A stretch of DNA of 6,372 bases from Deltaproteobacteria bacterium. GTDB lineage: Bacteria > Desulfobacterota > DSM-4660 > Desulfatiglandales > Desulfatiglandaceae. The DNA is taken from NCBI GenBank assembly GCA_003646995.1, contig QMLZ01000173.1:1-6372 (forward strand), in the 5' to 3' direction. The translations under genes were made by a program, and so were the position numbers. Positions 6,276 through 6,372 of this stretch are shown in pieces; position 1 is the first letter of the stretch; each line of letters starts with the position of its first letter. The notes under the pieces are model-generated. The model saw only the letters and a program-made list of their open reading frames with translations, ran no database searches and had not been told where the DNA came from.

Positions 6276-6372
6276 TTAGTCAAAGTTCTCCGTAGAACGC
6301 TTTACATCATCAGGCATAAATACGTTGAGAAACATCACGGCCACCTGGCGACATTGAATCCTCGACAGAAGC
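6276..6372 (-). CDS. Possible 3' end of an upstream operon gene, product unknown (5' part outside window)
   Basis: On the minus strand an open frame runs in from the right edge (first full codon from base 6371). It codes for 31 residues, ending MPDDVKRSTENFD before TAA at 6276-6278. The stop is 17 bp before glmE and is followed at once by the glmE ribosome binding site, the same layout as the 18-bp glmE-glmS junction. That spacing is the main support for a real gene end. The tail is too short for me to recognise a family. A second frame is open from the edge for only 20 codons, to a TGA at 6310-6312, and would leave a 51-bp leader; so a leader or promoter region cannot be excluded. Confidence 0.45.
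   Translation of the reverse strand, partial: LLSRIQCRQVAVMFLNVFMPDDVKRSTENFD

Noticed and set aside
6310..6372. Alternative 20-codon frame from the right edge ending in TGA at 6310-6312 on the minus strand
   Set aside because: Its stop lies 51 bp from glmE, whereas the other frame ends with operon-like spacing directly before the ribosome binding site.

Overview
The window holds two converging gene groups. Short intergenic gaps and AAGGAGG-type ribosome binding sites indicate a bacterium. The AdoCbl (B12)-dependent glutamate-mutase-type system, together with a TRAP transporter for small carboxylates, suggests an amino-acid- or organic-acid-fermenting anaerobe, for example of the Synergistota or Clostridia. 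That placement is an inference from gene content; no phylogenetic marker is present.

Left part, + strand (1-1484): the C-terminal end of a TRAP small permease (DctQ), then a complete large permease (DctM). The DctP binding protein is not in the window and may lie further upstream. Right part, - strand (6372 down to 1498): a tight operon reading glmE-like mutase large subunit, glmS-like B12-binding subunit, glmL/mutL-like reactivase, then an MmgE/PrpD-family protein. The gaps are 18 bp, a 4-bp GTGA overlap, and 4 bp. Before glmE, a 31-codon open frame ends 17 bp upstream of its start and is probably the 3' end of another operon gene. The two groups meet tail to tail with 13 bp between the stop codons of dctM and the PrpD-family gene.

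The main point of interest is that this is probably not an ordinary glutamate mutase locus. Aligned from memory to the Clostridium cochlearium enzyme, the large subunit keeps the three carboxylate-binding arginines (R66, R99, R148 here). It has lost the residues that handle the substrate amino group (Glu171 is replaced by Leu, Tyr177 by Thr, and the neighbours of the third arginine have changed). No methylaspartate ammonia-lyase is present in the window; directly after the reactivase sits an MmgE/PrpD protein with its usual catalytic residues, a family that includes hydro-lyases of branched di- and tricarboxylic acids. A coherent hypothesis is a B12 carbon-skeleton mutase for a non-amino dicarboxylate, for example 2-hydroxyglutarate to 3-methylmalate, followed by PrpD-type dehydration to mesaconate or citraconate, with the TRAP system importing the acid. 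This would be a deaminated parallel of the methylaspartate pathway. It is inference and needs a structure-based alignment and enzyme assays.

No RNA gene, CRISPR array, insertion sequence or notable repeat was seen, and there is no gene-free stretch over 300 bases.
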